From: Vibrio tubiashii
Lineage (GTDB): Bacteria; Pseudomonadota; Gammaproteobacteria; Enterobacterales; Vibrionaceae
Direction of reading: 5' to 3'
NCBI GenBank assembly: GCA_000775715.1
Contig: JRWQ01000005.1
Location: forward strand, 1 to 64,000
DNA: 64,000 nt
Shown here: positions 1 to 8,817 of the stretch, in pieces
Numbering within the stretch: position 1 is the stretch's first letter
Layout of the letters: each line of letters starts with the position of its first letter
Notes under the pieces: generated by a model
The model's input: the letters and a program-made list of their open reading frames with translations, nothing else
Databases searched by the model: none
What the model was told of the DNA's origin: nothing
Made by a program: the position numbers and the translations under genes

Positions 1-20
1 GGGATGCGGGATGCGGGATG
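1..20. repeat. Heptad tandem repeat, GGGATGC x3
   Basis: Three head-to-tail copies of the 7-mer GGGATGC open the window and may continue to the left of it. Similar heptads (GAGTGAC; GAGAAAC/GAGATGC/GAGAACG) occur after cysZ and lnt, each time upstream of a GAACG...CGTTC-type hairpin. Function unknown; probably an intergenic repeat element. Confidence 0.6.
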
Positions 21-72
21 ATTTTATCTAGTTAGTGAGATGTCTTGTCAACTCGCTCTTTTGACTACCTCC

Positions 73-190
73 GACTCCCGAAGCAGAGCGTTCTATAGAA
101 CGAAGTCCGTTCCAATTGCTGTAGCGTGCAGCCCGGTCTCGACTCTCGAGCGAAGCGTTCTTCAGGACGAAGTCCGCTCCTCTACGCTAC
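73..190. repeat. Two imperfect ~50-bp repeat units downstream of flgJ
   Basis: Unit A (about 73-125) and unit B (about 141-190) align along their length. Both begin GACTC(C/T)CGA and contain GCGTTCT followed by a GACGAAGTCCG- or GAACGAAGTCCG-type core. Unit A also contains the palindrome GTTCTATAGAAC and the small hairpin GAACG-AAGTC-CGTTC. Unit B runs up to the flgJ stop codon (187-189 on the complement). No credible gene is seen in bases 1-186. The element may act as a transcription terminator between flgJ and the next leftward gene. Confidence 0.55.
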
Positions 191-1095
191 ATCTGGTCAA
201 TTCGTGCTTTTACGCTCAATACTTTATCTGCGTACCTTGGATCGGTTGCATAACCCGCTTGGTGGATACCTCGAATAAACTCTTCATTGTTACCACCATG
301 TCGCAGTGCCATTGTGTATCGTGGGTTTTTATTCAAGAAACTAACGTAGTCGTTGAAGCTCTCTTCGTAGTTAGCGTAGGAGCGGAAAGCGGCATTTTCT
401 TTCACTGGTACACCTTGATGGTATTCCAATGTTTGTGTTGACACTTTATCACCAGCCCAACTGCGATCAGCTTTAATGTTAAATAGGTTGTTACTGCTTC
501 CACGCGAGTTGTTGACAACCTTTTGCCCCCACCCGGTTTCCAATGCCGCTTGAGCCAACAACAACGAAGAGTCGATGCCCAAAGCTTGAGCCGCTTTTTC
601 CGCATATGGCTTCATTGAAGTAACAAAGGATTCCGGAGAATCAAAGCGCGAAGGCTGAGTTTGAGTAGGCATTACCACTGTAGTAGCATCTGCACGCTCA
701 TGGCGGATACGGTCAATCTTCTCCATCATAGCTTCAAAGTCTTGATTACTCGCTTTGGCATTTTGATTTTCTACACTACCCGTCGAGAGCTGAGCAACAA
801 TCATATCCGCAAGACCAAGAGAGCCTGACGCACTCAATTCACTCGACATCTGCTCATCCATCATCTGGCGATAGAACTGTTGATTTTGGCTGTCCATCAA
901 ACCAGATTCAAAAGTCGAGTTAGCATCACGCATCGACTTAAACAACATTGAGGTAAAAATCGCTTCAAACTGTTTTGCCGCAGCAGTTAAAGCTGCTTTC
1001 TCGCTGCCTTCATCTCCATCTACCGCTTGCTTACGCAGTTTATCTAAGTTGGCAATATCGTGAATAAAGCCAATGTCGTTACCATTGTTAATCAT
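187..1095 (-). CDS. flgJ: Flagellar rod-capping muramidase FlgJ
   Basis: FlgJ caps the growing flagellar rod in the periplasm and locally cuts peptidoglycan so the rod can pass. The 302-residue product has the two-domain layout of the family: an N-terminal rod-binding domain (about residues 30-105, with QFEAIF and the SMRDAN segment), a polar linker, and a C-terminal glucosaminidase/lysozyme-fold domain (about 150-300). Glu186 in the motif AQAALETGWG matches the catalytic acid position of the enterobacterial enzyme. It is the last visible gene of the leftward flgF-J run and lies 10 bp after flgI. Confidence is high from domain order, length and context. Confidence 0.97.
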   Translation of the reverse strand: MINNGNDIGFIHDIANLDKLRKQAVDGDEGSEKAALTAAAKQFEAIFTSMLFKSMRDANSTFESGLMDSQNQQFYRQMMDEQMSSELSASGSLGLADMIVAQLSTGSVENQNAKASNQDFEAMMEKIDRIRHERADATTVVMPTQTQPSRFDSPESFVTSMKPYAEKAAQALGIDSSLLLAQAALETGWGQKVVNNSRGSSNNLFNIKADRSWAGDKVSTQTLEYHQGVPVKENAAFRSYANYEESFNDYVSFLNKNPRYTMALRHGGNNEEFIRGIHQAGYATDPRYADKVLSVKARIDQM

Positions 1096-1105
1096 GCTCT
1101 ACTCC

Positions 1106-2197
1106 TTAGATTACGATCAGCTGCCCTTCGATGGCACCGGCTTGCTTCAACGCTTGCAGAATGGCCATCAAGTCCGAAGGCGCTGCGCCAACTTCATTCA
1201 CCGCTCGCACAAGGTCATCAAGTGTTAACCCAGGCTCAAACTTAAACATCTTGCCTTGCTGCTCAGTAACTTCGATATCTGTATCTGGAACCACAACTGT
1301 CTCACCGCCACCAAAAGCGTTGGGTTGGCTAACATTCAAGTTCTCTTTAATTGCAACCGTCATACCACCGTGAGTGACTGCAGCAGGTTTTAAACGAACA
1401 TGCTTACCGACCACAATCGTACCCGTACGCGAGTTAACGATAATTTTCGCTGAGCCATCCGCTGGGTCAAATTCGATATTTTCTACCGCAGAGAGGAAAG
1501 CAACACGTTGAGTAATATCACGTGGGGCACGAACTTTAACTGAAGTTGCGTCAACCGCAGATGCCATCTGCGGGCCAAGGAAGTTATTGACCGCATCAGC
1601 CATGCGCTGCGCAGTAGTAAAGTCAGATTCTAGAAGGTTAAATGTAATGTAGTCGCCACGGCTAAATGGAGTAGGAATCTCACGTTCAACCATAGCGCCA
1701 TTAGAAATCATACCTGCTGTTGGGTTGTTTCCAACGATTTTTGAGCCGTCAGCACCTGTAGCACTAAAGCCACTGACAACAAGATTGCCTTGTGCAACGG
1801 CATAGATTTGCCCATCAAGACCTTTCAGCATGGTCTGCATCAAGGTTCCGCCACGAAGGCTTTTTGCCGAGCCTATAGAAGAAACGGTGACATCAATGGT
1901 CTGGCCTTGCTTTGAAAATGCAGGAAGCTCAGCGGTAACGATAACGGCAGCAACGTTCTTACTTTTGGGCTTTGTACCCGGCGGCAATTGAATACCAAAG
2001 TTCTGCAGCATTGCATTAAAGCTTTGATCGGTAAAAGGTGTTGATTCTCCTGTACCTGGCAAGCCAGTCACCAAACCGTAACCCACTAATTGGTTACTAC
2101 GCACACCCGCAACCTGAGAAACATCTTTAATGCGCGCCGCTTGAACAGATGTCGCAATAAACATCATACTGGTTAAAAGGAGAAACAACTTTTTCAT
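1106..2197 (-). CDS. flgI: Flagellar P-ring protein FlgI
   Basis: FlgI forms the peptidoglycan-associated P ring around the rod. The product has a Sec signal peptide ([19 protein letters not shown]) followed by the conserved mature start [20 protein letters not shown] and the family hallmark [12 protein letters not shown] place the start at the second of two in-frame ATGs, giving 363 residues, because the AAGGG ribosome site is 7 bases before it and only about a base from the first ATG (2203). It sits between flgH and flgJ in the usual order. FlgA, encoded at 9825, is its assembly chaperone. Confidence 0.96.
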   Translation of the reverse strand: MKKLFLLLTSMMFIATSVQAARIKDVSQVAGVRSNQLVGYGLVTGLPGTGESTPFTDQSFNAMLQNFGIQLPPGTKPKSKNVAAVIVTAELPAFSKQGQTIDVTVSSIGSAKSLRGGTLMQTMLKGLDGQIYAVAQGNLVVSGFSATGADGSKIVGNNPTAGMISNGAMVEREIPTPFSRGDYITFNLLESDFTTAQRMADAVNNFLGPQMASAVDATSVKVRAPRDITQRVAFLSAVENIEFDPADGSAKIIVNSRTGTIVVGKHVRLKPAAVTHGGMTVAIKENLNVSQPNAFGGGETVVVPDTDIEVTEQQGKMFKFEPGLTLDDLVRAVNEVGAAPSDLMAILQALKQAGAIEGQLIVI

Positions 2198-2264
2198 GAC
2201 CATACCCTTGTTCTAATCTCTGTGCCGACTTTATGCGCTGCCAAAAAAGCGGCATCAGATGGAA

Positions 2265-3044
2265 TTATAGGGATACATTAAAAAATCGTGCCAAGAATCC
2301 AGGTTCTTGCATATCTTGTTGTGTTCCTGTGCCAGAGTACTGAATTCGAGCGTTAGAAATACGGTTCGATGCGATCGTGTTATCGAACTTAATATCATCA
2401 GGACGAATCGTACCACTTAGGCGAATGTACTCATCACCAGTGTTCAATGTTAGCCATTTTTCGCCACGAATCACTAGGTTACCGTTCGCAAGCACTTCAA
2501 TCACTTCAACGGTAATCGAGCCAGAAATACTGTTACTTTGATTCGCAGCTGCGCTGCCTTTGAACTTGTTATCGTTACTTAGGTTGTAGGAAAAATTGTA
2601 ATCGCCGATGTTGAGTTCCTGACCACCAACTTCTAACGGGTCCATCGAAGCGTCATTGTTTTTAGACAAGTCCGCATCTGAGCTTTTTGCCGCCTTAGTG
2701 CTCTCGTCTAACGTTACGGTAATGATGTCCCCTAGCCCACGAGGCTTAGAGTCATCATATAAGCTGCTCGCACCCGCTGCATTGAACAGTGACCCTGTTT
2801 CTGCGGCATAATGCTCTGGCTTGTGTTTAGGATGGATTGGAGCCCATGCAGGGTCGCCTGCAACTGGATCGGTACGGTTACGTAAAGTATCGACAATACC
2901 AGAGCTCTCTTGCTCTGACTTATCCCCCTCAACCGCATCAACTGTCGTTGTGCCTTGAGTAACATCTGGTGTCTCGATTGGAGGCTCAAACATGGTACAG
3001 CCAGACATCACTGCAAAGGTTAAAACTGCGACTATTCGTTTCAT
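2265..3044 (-). CDS. flgH: Flagellar L-ring lipoprotein FlgH
   Basis: FlgH forms the outer-membrane L ring of the basal body. The 259-residue product begins with a lipoprotein signal ending MSGC (Cys16 would be lipidated) and carries the family segments [24 protein letters not shown] and [18 protein letters not shown], the latter followed by SGTIRPDDI. It is 23 bp upstream of nothing else but flgG on the same strand, in standard order flgG-flgH-flgI. Its partner FlgT/FlgO/FlgP genes at 11,491-13,865 encode the Vibrio-specific outer rings that surround this structure. Confidence 0.96.
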   Translation of the reverse strand: MKRIVAVLTFAVMSGCTMFEPPIETPDVTQGTTTVDAVEGDKSEQESSGIVDTLRNRTDPVAGDPAWAPIHPKHKPEHYAAETGSLFNAAGASSLYDDSKPRGLGDIITVTLDESTKAAKSSDADLSKNNDASMDPLEVGGQELNIGDYNFSYNLSNDNKFKGSAAANQSNSISGSITVEVIEVLANGNLVIRGEKWLTLNTGDEYIRLSGTIRPDDIKFDNTIASNRISNARIQYSGTGTQQDMQEPGFLARFFNVSL

Positions 3045-3067
3045 TTCATTTCCACCCTAAACCGTAA

Positions 3068-3856
3068 TTACAGCTGCTGGTTAACAAAACTCATCATCTT
3101 GTCTACCGCAGAGATGACTTTAGAGTTCATTTCATAAACGCGCTGAGCTTCGATCATGTTCACAAGCTCTTCCGTTACGTTTACGTTGGAAGTTTCAAGC
3201 ATGGATTGTCTGATATCACCAAAACCATCAAAACCAGGTACACCTTCTTGTGGATCACCACTGGCACCGGTTGGCAGGTAGAGGTTTTGGCCAATCGGCT
3301 CTAGGCCACCTGGGTTGATAAAGTCGACCGTCGCGATCTGACCAACTACTTGGTTATCTTGCTGACCGCGAATACGTACCGATACTTCACCATCCGTACC
3401 GACGGTAATGCTGATTGCATCTTCTGGAATCGCGATTTCTGGCTCAAGGGCGTATCCGGCACCAGAGGTGACTATCACCCCTTCATCGTTAACCGTGAAC
3501 TGACCATTACGCGAATAACCAATGTTGCCGTCTGGCATAAGGATCTGGAAGAAACCATCACCTTCAATCATCATGTCTAGGCTGTTATTGGTCGTCTGGG
3601 TATTACCTTGAGTGTGAACTTTTTGCGTCGCCACAACTTTAGAACCTGCACCTAGCATTAAACCGCTTGGTAATTCAGTGTTCTGTGAAGACTGACCACC
3701 TGGCTGGTTGATATTCTGATAGAACAGATCTTCAAATACGGCACGGCTCTTTTTGTAACCAACCGTTGATGCGTTCGCCAAGTTGTTTGAAATTGTTGAA
3801 ATATTGGTTTGTTGAGCGTCTAAGCCCGTTTTACTTACCCATAGTGCCGGATGCAT
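3068..3856 (-). CDS. flgG: Flagellar distal rod protein FlgG
   Basis: FlgG polymerises into the distal rod. The 262-residue product has the axial-protein signature at both ends: an N-terminal rod/hook motif (NNLANASTVGYKKSRAVFEDL) and the C-terminal heptad helix ETSNVNVTEELVNMIEAQRVYEMNSK. Length matches the family (about 260). It follows flgF after 19 bp and precedes flgH, so it belongs to the flgFGHIJ unit read from the sigma-54-type promoter at 4660-4678. Confidence 0.97.
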   Translation of the reverse strand: MHPALWVSKTGLDAQQTNISTISNNLANASTVGYKKSRAVFEDLFYQNINQPGGQSSQNTELPSGLMLGAGSKVVATQKVHTQGNTQTTNNSLDMMIEGDGFFQILMPDGNIGYSRNGQFTVNDEGVIVTSGAGYALEPEIAIPEDAISITVGTDGEVSVRIRGQQDNQVVGQIATVDFINPGGLEPIGQNLYLPTGASGDPQEGVPGFDGFGDIRQSMLETSNVNVTEELVNMIEAQRVYEMNSKVISAVDKMMSFVNQQL

Positions 3857-3875
3857 AACCTTCTCCTAGAATCTA

Positions 3876-4625
3876 TTAGCTCATACGAAGCAGAGAATCA
3901 GACGACTTGTCCATCTCTTCTGCTGTGCTCATCATTTTTACTTGCATTTCAAACTGACGTTGCAAGTCAATCAGGTTAGTCATTTCGCCAATGGCGTTAA
4001 CGTTACTACCTTCAATTGCGCCTGTGAGCAGTTTTACACTGGCATCCGCTTCGTATGCCGCATTAGGATCTTTTGCACGGAACAAGCCGTTGACATCTTT
4101 GAATAGTGATTGGTTATTGGTCGCAGTGAGCTTGATACGGTCGACAACTTCAATCGCATCGGCTGGAGCGCCTTGCGGTACGACTGAGATAGTGCCGTCG
4201 TTGCCGATTTCTACTTTGCTCAAAGGGATTGGAAGAGTAATTGGAGCACCTGTCTCACCAAGGACTAGATTGCCGTTGCCGCTAGTTAGCAGGCCATTAG
4301 CATCAATTTTTAAATTACCGTTACGCGTTAAGCCCTCTTTACCTGTTTTATCAAGCACAGAGATCCAGCCATTGCCTTGGATAGTGACATCGAGGTCACG
4401 GCCAGTGGTAATCACGCTACCTTGTTGGAAATTATGGCCCGGACGTTCTGTCATGCTAAATACGCGGCTAGGAAGACCATCGCCATACGCTTGCATTGAA
4501 CGAGCTTGCGCCAAATCAGCACGGAATCCCGTGGTACTGACGTTCGCTAAGTTGTTTGCTCTGAGCTGCAAAGCCTGCATGTTTTGCTTGGCGCCGCTCA
4601 TCGCGAGAAACAGTGCACGATCCAT
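3876..4625 (-). CDS. flgF: Flagellar proximal rod protein FlgF
   Basis: FlgF is a proximal rod subunit. The product (249 residues) starts MDRALFLAMSGAKQNMQALQ and has the rod signature NNLANVSTTGFRADLAQARS, with the C-terminal EGSNVNAIGEMTNLIDLQRQFEMQ helix. I take the ATG at 4625 rather than the in-frame TTG twelve bases upstream, because GGAGC lies 6-7 bases before the ATG. A sigma-54-type promoter ends about 35 bp upstream of this start, so flgF probably begins its own transcription unit despite following flgE. Confidence 0.95.
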   Translation of the reverse strand: MDRALFLAMSGAKQNMQALQLRANNLANVSTTGFRADLAQARSMQAYGDGLPSRVFSMTERPGHNFQQGSVITTGRDLDVTIQGNGWISVLDKTGKEGLTRNGNLKIDANGLLTSGNGNLVLGETGAPITLPIPLSKVEIGNDGTISVVPQGAPADAIEVVDRIKLTATNNQSLFKDVNGLFRAKDPNAAYEADASVKLLTGAIEGSNVNAIGEMTNLIDLQRQFEMQVKMMSTAEEMDKSSDSLLRMS

Positions 4626-4659
4626 AATTTGCTCCAAAAATCACAATTCAGAACAATAA

Positions 4660-4680
4660 AAGCAAGGTACGTGCCAACTT
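4660..4680 (-). promoter_or_regulatory. Sigma-54-type promoter for flgFGHIJ
   Basis: Read on the complement: TTGGCACGTACCTTGCTT, with the invariant GG and GC separated by exactly 10 bases (-24/-12 elements). The predicted start site is about 26 bases before the flgF ATG. About 30 bp around it closely resemble the flgB promoter (AAAAGCAAG...CCAACTTTAAAA read on the plus strand), suggesting promoter duplication. Confidence 0.85.
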
Positions 4681-4838
4681 TAAAATTAATTATTTATCAA
4701 GCTCTTACCAGAGAAACGGCAACAGAGAAAGGCTTTTTATGGAAGGTATTGCCGTAGTGGCAACAATAGCGAGCTGATGATTGCCACCAGCTTGCTATTC
4801 AGATGATTACAACATCGGCAAAGATTCTCTTAGTCAGA

Positions 4839-6143
4839 TTAACGAATCTGCAAGATGTTCTGTTGCGTTTGGTTATGTACTTCTAGCGAACGTGAGTTAG
4901 CTTGGAAGTTACGTTGCGCCGAGATCAAGTCAACAAGCTCCTGAGTCATATCAATGTTTGACTGCTCTAGAGTACCGCTGCTGATGCTGCCGAATGAACC
5001 TTTGTTTGACTCACCCCAGATCTTGTCACCAGAGAACTGAGTAGCATCCCACTGTGTACCACCCTTCTTGTCCAGACCTTGTTCGTTAGCAACACGAACT
5101 AAAGAGACACGCCCAAGAACAATGTTTTCACCGTTTGAGTATGTACCTAACACGCTACCGTTCTCGTCAAAATCAACTTTAGTCAAGAAGCCTGTCGTCG
5201 CACCATCTTCATCAAACTTAGTAAGCTCAAACGGCGCAGCAAACTGAGTCGCACTGTCTAAATTAAAGTTCAGAGTCTGGTTTGCGTCTGCACCGTTTAG
5301 ATCGATTGGGTTAGCGCCCGCACCTAAAGGTTCAGAAACAATATTTTGACCATTGTTGAGGCTAGCGAGAGTACCGTCATTGTTAAACTTCATACTATGA
5401 CCAACATGACCAGTAGGTGCCGAAACGTCGCCACCAACAATGTTAATCGGCTTCTCACCTGCACTATCAGTGACCGTGTAGTAGGTTTGCCAAGTGTTAG
5501 GCTGATTCTGGTCTTTAAGGTAGTAAGTTGTCATCTTGTACGATTGACCCATTGAGTCATAAACCGTAGAAGAGGTTGAACGGTTGTAGGTTTCAGGATC
5601 TGTGAAATCAAACAGGGCAGGATCTTTCAGATCACCATTCGCTGGCAAGTTGACGCCGACTTCAATGTTTGCAGTCTGCTTCGGTTTACCGAACTCTTTT
5701 GGAATGTTGATTGGCGAAGGCTCGTAAGACAGAACATCACCAGTATCTTTGTTCACTTGATAACCCAACAAAAACTCGTCATTCGACGTAACCATGTAGT
5801 TATCTTTGTTTAGGTGAAAAGCACCATTACGCGTTAACTCATTGGTTGTTGGCGTTAGTCGATCTTTTGCTACCGCAAAAAAGCCAGTGCCGCTGATACG
5901 CAAATCCATTGGGTTGTTAGTATAGATACTAGAACCTTCATGAAATTGCTGAGCAACTTTTTGAGCTTGTACACCTTGTCCAGGTGTTGTTTTAGCGTGA
6001 GTAAAAAGTGAGTTTGAGTAAACATCGCCGAACTCAGCACGAGACTCTTTGAAACCAAAGGTATTCGCGTTCGCAATGTTGTTACTGGTTGTGTTCAGAT
6101 CTAACTGAGCTGCGGACAAACCGCTTAATGCAACATATGACAT
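4839..6143 (-). CDS. flgE: Flagellar hook protein FlgE
   Basis: FlgE builds the flexible hook. The 434-residue product has the N-terminal axial motif TTSNNIANANTFGFKESRAEFGDVY and the C-terminal helix SGTLEQSNIDMTQELVDLISAQRNFQANSRS; the middle is the variable surface region expected of hook proteins. It is the last gene of the flgBCDE run; a 213-bp gap with a new promoter separates it from flgF. Confidence 0.97.
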   Translation of the reverse strand: MSYVALSGLSAAQLDLNTTSNNIANANTFGFKESRAEFGDVYSNSLFTHAKTTPGQGVQAQKVAQQFHEGSSIYTNNPMDLRISGTGFFAVAKDRLTPTTNELTRNGAFHLNKDNYMVTSNDEFLLGYQVNKDTGDVLSYEPSPINIPKEFGKPKQTANIEVGVNLPANGDLKDPALFDFTDPETYNRSTSSTVYDSMGQSYKMTTYYLKDQNQPNTWQTYYTVTDSAGEKPINIVGGDVSAPTGHVGHSMKFNNDGTLASLNNGQNIVSEPLGAGANPIDLNGADANQTLNFNLDSATQFAAPFELTKFDEDGATTGFLTKVDFDENGSVLGTYSNGENIVLGRVSLVRVANEQGLDKKGGTQWDATQFSGDKIWGESNKGSFGSISSGTLEQSNIDMTQELVDLISAQRNFQANSRSLEVHNQTQQNILQIR

Positions 6144-6187
6144 TCCAAAATCTCCTAATCTAGCTAGCCTTCCTACATCAAGTAGAG

Positions 6188-6898
6188 TTACGCTTTGCCA
6201 ACTTCTAGTACTTCAGCAAGTCGAACTGGCGACTCGAAGCCAGCCAGATTGAGTAGTACGTTACCATCGCCTTTACCTAAGAGAACGCTATTGACGTTAG
6301 CGTAGGTCGAAACCTCAAACTCTGTAGACTTGCCATCAAGTAAGCCCGCTGCTTTCACATTGTACTTACCTGCCGGCAATGGATTACCGTTTTGATCTTT
6401 ACCGTCCCATTCAACACGGTTATCACCCGAAGGTTTCGAACCGACATCGAAGGTACGAATCAGCTGCCCCATCTGATCCTCCACTCTCACCATCAAGTTA
6501 TCGACAGGTTGAGGAAGTTTCACCATCGCAGCCATTGCGCCATCATCCGTTTTCACGCCACCAGCTCCTGGAACGAGAACATCTCGACCAACAAGTGAAG
6601 AGGCTTGAAGCGCTTGGTTAGACGTCATCGAAGCATTCAGTGTTTCAAACTGATTGTTCATCTTACCGATTCCATCTACCGTCGCGAATGACGCCATTTG
6701 TGCAATCATCTGGTCATTACTAACCGGCTTAAACGGGTCTTGCTGAGCAAGCTGCTTAGTGAGCAGAGATAAGAAGTCTTCTTGCTTGAGGTCTTGCTTA
6801 CCTGTGGTCTCGTTGGGCTTATTCTTGTCCTGAAGCTGTTTAAGCTGGTCTATATAGGACAAGCCGCTTTGACCAACATTATTAATGCCATCGGCCAT
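6188..6898 (-). CDS. flgD: Hook-capping scaffold protein FlgD
   Basis: FlgD caps the growing hook and is needed for FlgE polymerisation. The 236-residue product shows the N-terminal FlgD motif KQDLKQEDFLSLLTKQLAQQDP followed by NDQMIAQMASFATVDGI, and a C-terminal FlgD Ig/Tudor-like part with WDGKDQNGNPLPAGKYNV. It lies between flgC and flgE, 15 bp after flgC, in the standard order. Confidence 0.96.
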   Translation of the reverse strand: MADGINNVGQSGLSYIDQLKQLQDKNKPNETTGKQDLKQEDFLSLLTKQLAQQDPFKPVSNDQMIAQMASFATVDGIGKMNNQFETLNASMTSNQALQASSLVGRDVLVPGAGGVKTDDGAMAAMVKLPQPVDNLMVRVEDQMGQLIRTFDVGSKPSGDNRVEWDGKDQNGNPLPAGKYNVKAAGLLDGKSTEFEVSTYANVNSVLLGKGDGNVLLNLAGFESPVRLAEVLEVGKA

Positions 6899-6913
6899 AG
6901 TTACCTCCTATCC

Positions 6914-7330
6914 TTATTGACCCATCTGCAGCGTACGCAGCAGCATTTGTTTGCTTGCATCTGCTAATTGCACGTTCGTTTGATAAGAACGTGAAGCAGA
7001 AATCATGTTAGCCATCTCTTCCATCACATTGACGTTAGGCTTATAAATATAGCCTTCGTCGTTTGCAAGAGGGTGGTCAGGGTTGTATTCCGCATCAAGC
7101 GGCTTATCGCTTTCAATAATACCCATCACTTTCACTGGCACCGAATGGTCGCGGCCATACTTTGCCTTACTTAACTCCGCACCAAACACGGCATGGCGGG
7201 CTTTGTAAGTATCTTTCGCCGAGCTAGAGACACTATCCGCGTTTGCCAAGTTACTTGAGGTCGTATTTAGACGAACAGATTCAGCGCTCATGGCAGAACC
7301 AGTTACATTAAAAACATTGAATAAGCTCAT
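6914..7330 (-). CDS. flgC: Flagellar proximal rod protein FlgC
   Basis: FlgC is a proximal rod subunit (138 residues, the usual size). It carries the axial motif NTTSSNLANADSV near the N-terminus and the C-terminal helix NVNVMEEMANMISASRSYQTN. Its ATG overlaps the TGA of flgB by one base (TGATG), which suggests translational coupling within flgBCDE. Confidence 0.97.
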   Translation of the reverse strand: MSLFNVFNVTGSAMSAESVRLNTTSSNLANADSVSSSAKDTYKARHAVFGAELSKAKYGRDHSVPVKVMGIIESDKPLDAEYNPDHPLANDEGYIYKPNVNVMEEMANMISASRSYQTNVQLADASKQMLLRTLQMGQ

Positions 7331-7728
7331 CAGTTACCACCTTTAATTGCTTTAGTTAAGTTCTTGAATTTACTTCCTAAGAAGTCAAGTGAGGCTTGAT
7401 GTCTGATCTGGTTTTGCATAAACAAGTTACGCTCTAAATCCACATCGACCGTATTGCCGTCACCCGTGTCAGGTTGTGTCGGAAGACGATACATTACTTC
7501 CCCTGTTACCCTAGTAGAGGCAGGAATATGCCGACTATCAGTACGACTAAGCCCAATGCTTGCCTCCGATGTTGCCGCCTGCAAAGCCCTTTGAAAGTCC
7601 ATTCCTTTCGATTTATAGCCAGGTGTGTTCGATTGAGCAATGTTGGTGGAAATCACCTCAGCATTGCGCTCACGTACGCCCACCGTGTGTTGGTGGATAC
7701 CTAATGCATTGTCAAAAGAAATAGCCAT
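7330..7728 (-). CDS. flgB: Flagellar proximal rod protein FlgB
   Basis: FlgB is the first rod subunit laid on the MS ring/export gate. The 132-residue product has the family motif ISTNIAQSNTPGYKSKGMDF and the downstream PDTGDGNTVDVDLERNLFMQNQIRHQASL segment, near-universal in FlgB. It leads the flgBCDE unit; two tandem sigma-54-like promoters lie 43-121 bp upstream. Confidence 0.97.
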   Translation of the reverse strand: MAISFDNALGIHQHTVGVRERNAEVISTNIAQSNTPGYKSKGMDFQRALQAATSEASIGLSRTDSRHIPASTRVTGEVMYRLPTQPDTGDGNTVDVDLERNLFMQNQIRHQASLDFLGSKFKNLTKAIKGGN

Positions 7729-7770
7729 GTTGACCTCTACTCAAGAACTGACCGTTACTATTAAAACTAA

Positions 7771-7790
7771 AAGCAAGTAGCGTACCAACT
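7771..7790 (-). promoter_or_regulatory. Sigma-54-type promoter for flgBCDE (proximal)
   Basis: On the complement: TTGGTACGCTACTTGCTT with GG-N10-GC spacing. Predicted start about 34 bases before the flgB ATG. The surrounding bases match the flgF promoter closely. Confidence 0.82.
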
Positions 7791-7830
7791 TTAAAAAAAT
7801 TTGCTGCGCAAATGCTTTCACTTAAATATT

Positions 7831-7849
7831 TAGCAATAAGTACGCCAAC
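7831..7849 (-). promoter_or_regulatory. Second sigma-54-like element upstream of flgB
   Basis: On the complement: TTGGCGTACTTATTGCTA, again GG-N10-GC, exactly 60 bp upstream of the proximal copy. The -12 part (ATTGC) is slightly weaker. It may be an additional promoter or a degenerate duplicate. Confidence 0.5.
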
Positions 7850-7934
7850 TAACAGGGCGTATTAGCTAAGGAGTTTGGAATGACTCACAGAAAGTATATA
7901 AGTAAATGTGGAAGGCAGGAAAAGAGATCAATAC

Positions 7935-7963
7935 AAAAATGCCTAGCAATTGGCTAGGCATTA
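7935..7963 (-). terminator. Rho-independent terminator of cheR
   Basis: Ten-base perfect stem AATGCCTAGC/GCTAGGCATT with a 5-base loop; the A run on its left becomes the T tail on the complement. It follows the cheR stop by about 17 bases on the minus strand. Confidence 0.85.
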
Positions 7964-7979
7964 CATAAAGAAGGGTAGG

Positions 7980-8807
7980 TTACTTAAGCTTATAAATAAT
8001 ACCTGGGTTACACCTAACCATTTCAAATCGATCGGTTAAACCAGTTAATGACTCCGACGCACCAAGCAATAGATAACCACCTGGGTTCAGGCTATTAGCC
8101 ATTTGGTTGAGCACTTGAGACTTCATATCTGGAGAGAAATAGATAAGAACGTTGCGACAGAAAATGATGTCAAACTTACCCAGCAACGCATAGCTATCCA
8201 TTAAGTTTTGCGGACGGAAATTAACCAAACGCTTAACATTATCCTTAACCTTCATACGACCATCACCAGCATCTTCAAAGAAGTTGCGTCGACGTTCAGG
8301 CGATAGCCCTCTCCCCAAAGCCAAATTGTCGTAAACACCGGCTCGACACATATCCAACATGCTAGCCGAAATGTCAGTCGCCGTGATAGAAACACTCGGC
8401 AACATACCTGGCTTACGCTGCTGCGTTTCCAAAATAGTCATTGCCATTGAGTATGGCTCTTGGCCCGAGGAGCTCGCTGCTGACCAAATTTTAATAGGCC
8501 TCTTATTGGCAGCCGCTTCCGGCAAAAGTTTGTTAGCCAGTACCTCAAACGGGTAAGTATCACGAAACCATAGCGTTTCATTGGTTGTCATAGCATCAAC
8601 AGCGGCAACACGCAGTTCACGGTTACGTCCAGTGACTACATCTCTAAGTAAATCAGATAAAGTTGCCAACTTAAACTTAGTAACCAGCGGGCTCAGTCTG
8701 CTTCTAACCAGATATTGCTTGCTGTCACCGAGTACAATTCCGCATTGTGACTCTAAAAATCGGCTAAAATCACGATACTCTTGATCGCTTATAGTTATCG
8801 CTGTCAT
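7980..8807 (-). CDS. cheR: Chemotaxis protein methyltransferase CheR
   Basis: CheR methylates glutamates on chemoreceptors using S-adenosylmethionine, setting adaptation together with CheB. The 275-residue product has the all-helical N-terminal CheR domain with AVDAMTTNETLWFRD and the Rossmann methyltransferase domain with IKIWSAASSSGQEPYSMAM and DIIFCRNVLIYF. It is 10 bp downstream of cheV on the same strand, so the two are probably co-transcribed and link sensory adaptation to the flagellar locus. Confidence 0.96.
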   Translation of the reverse strand: MTAITISDQEYRDFSRFLESQCGIVLGDSKQYLVRSRLSPLVTKFKLATLSDLLRDVVTGRNRELRVAAVDAMTTNETLWFRDTYPFEVLANKLLPEAAANKRPIKIWSAASSSGQEPYSMAMTILETQQRKPGMLPSVSITATDISASMLDMCRAGVYDNLALGRGLSPERRRNFFEDAGDGRMKVKDNVKRLVNFRPQNLMDSYALLGKFDIIFCRNVLIYFSPDMKSQVLNQMANSLNPGGYLLLGASESLTGLTDRFEMVRCNPGIIYKLK

Positions 8808-8817
8808 TAACTTCTCT

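Noticed and set aside
40..441. Plus-strand ORF of 133 codons over the end of flgJ
   Set aside because: It runs antisense to the flgJ coding end and through the repeat units, has no ribosome site and an implausible composition.
3991..4659. Plus-strand ORF of about 220 codons antisense to flgF
   Set aside because: It is the mirror of a strongly supported rod gene and its promoter, with low-complexity Ser/Leu/Pro content typical of antisense frames.
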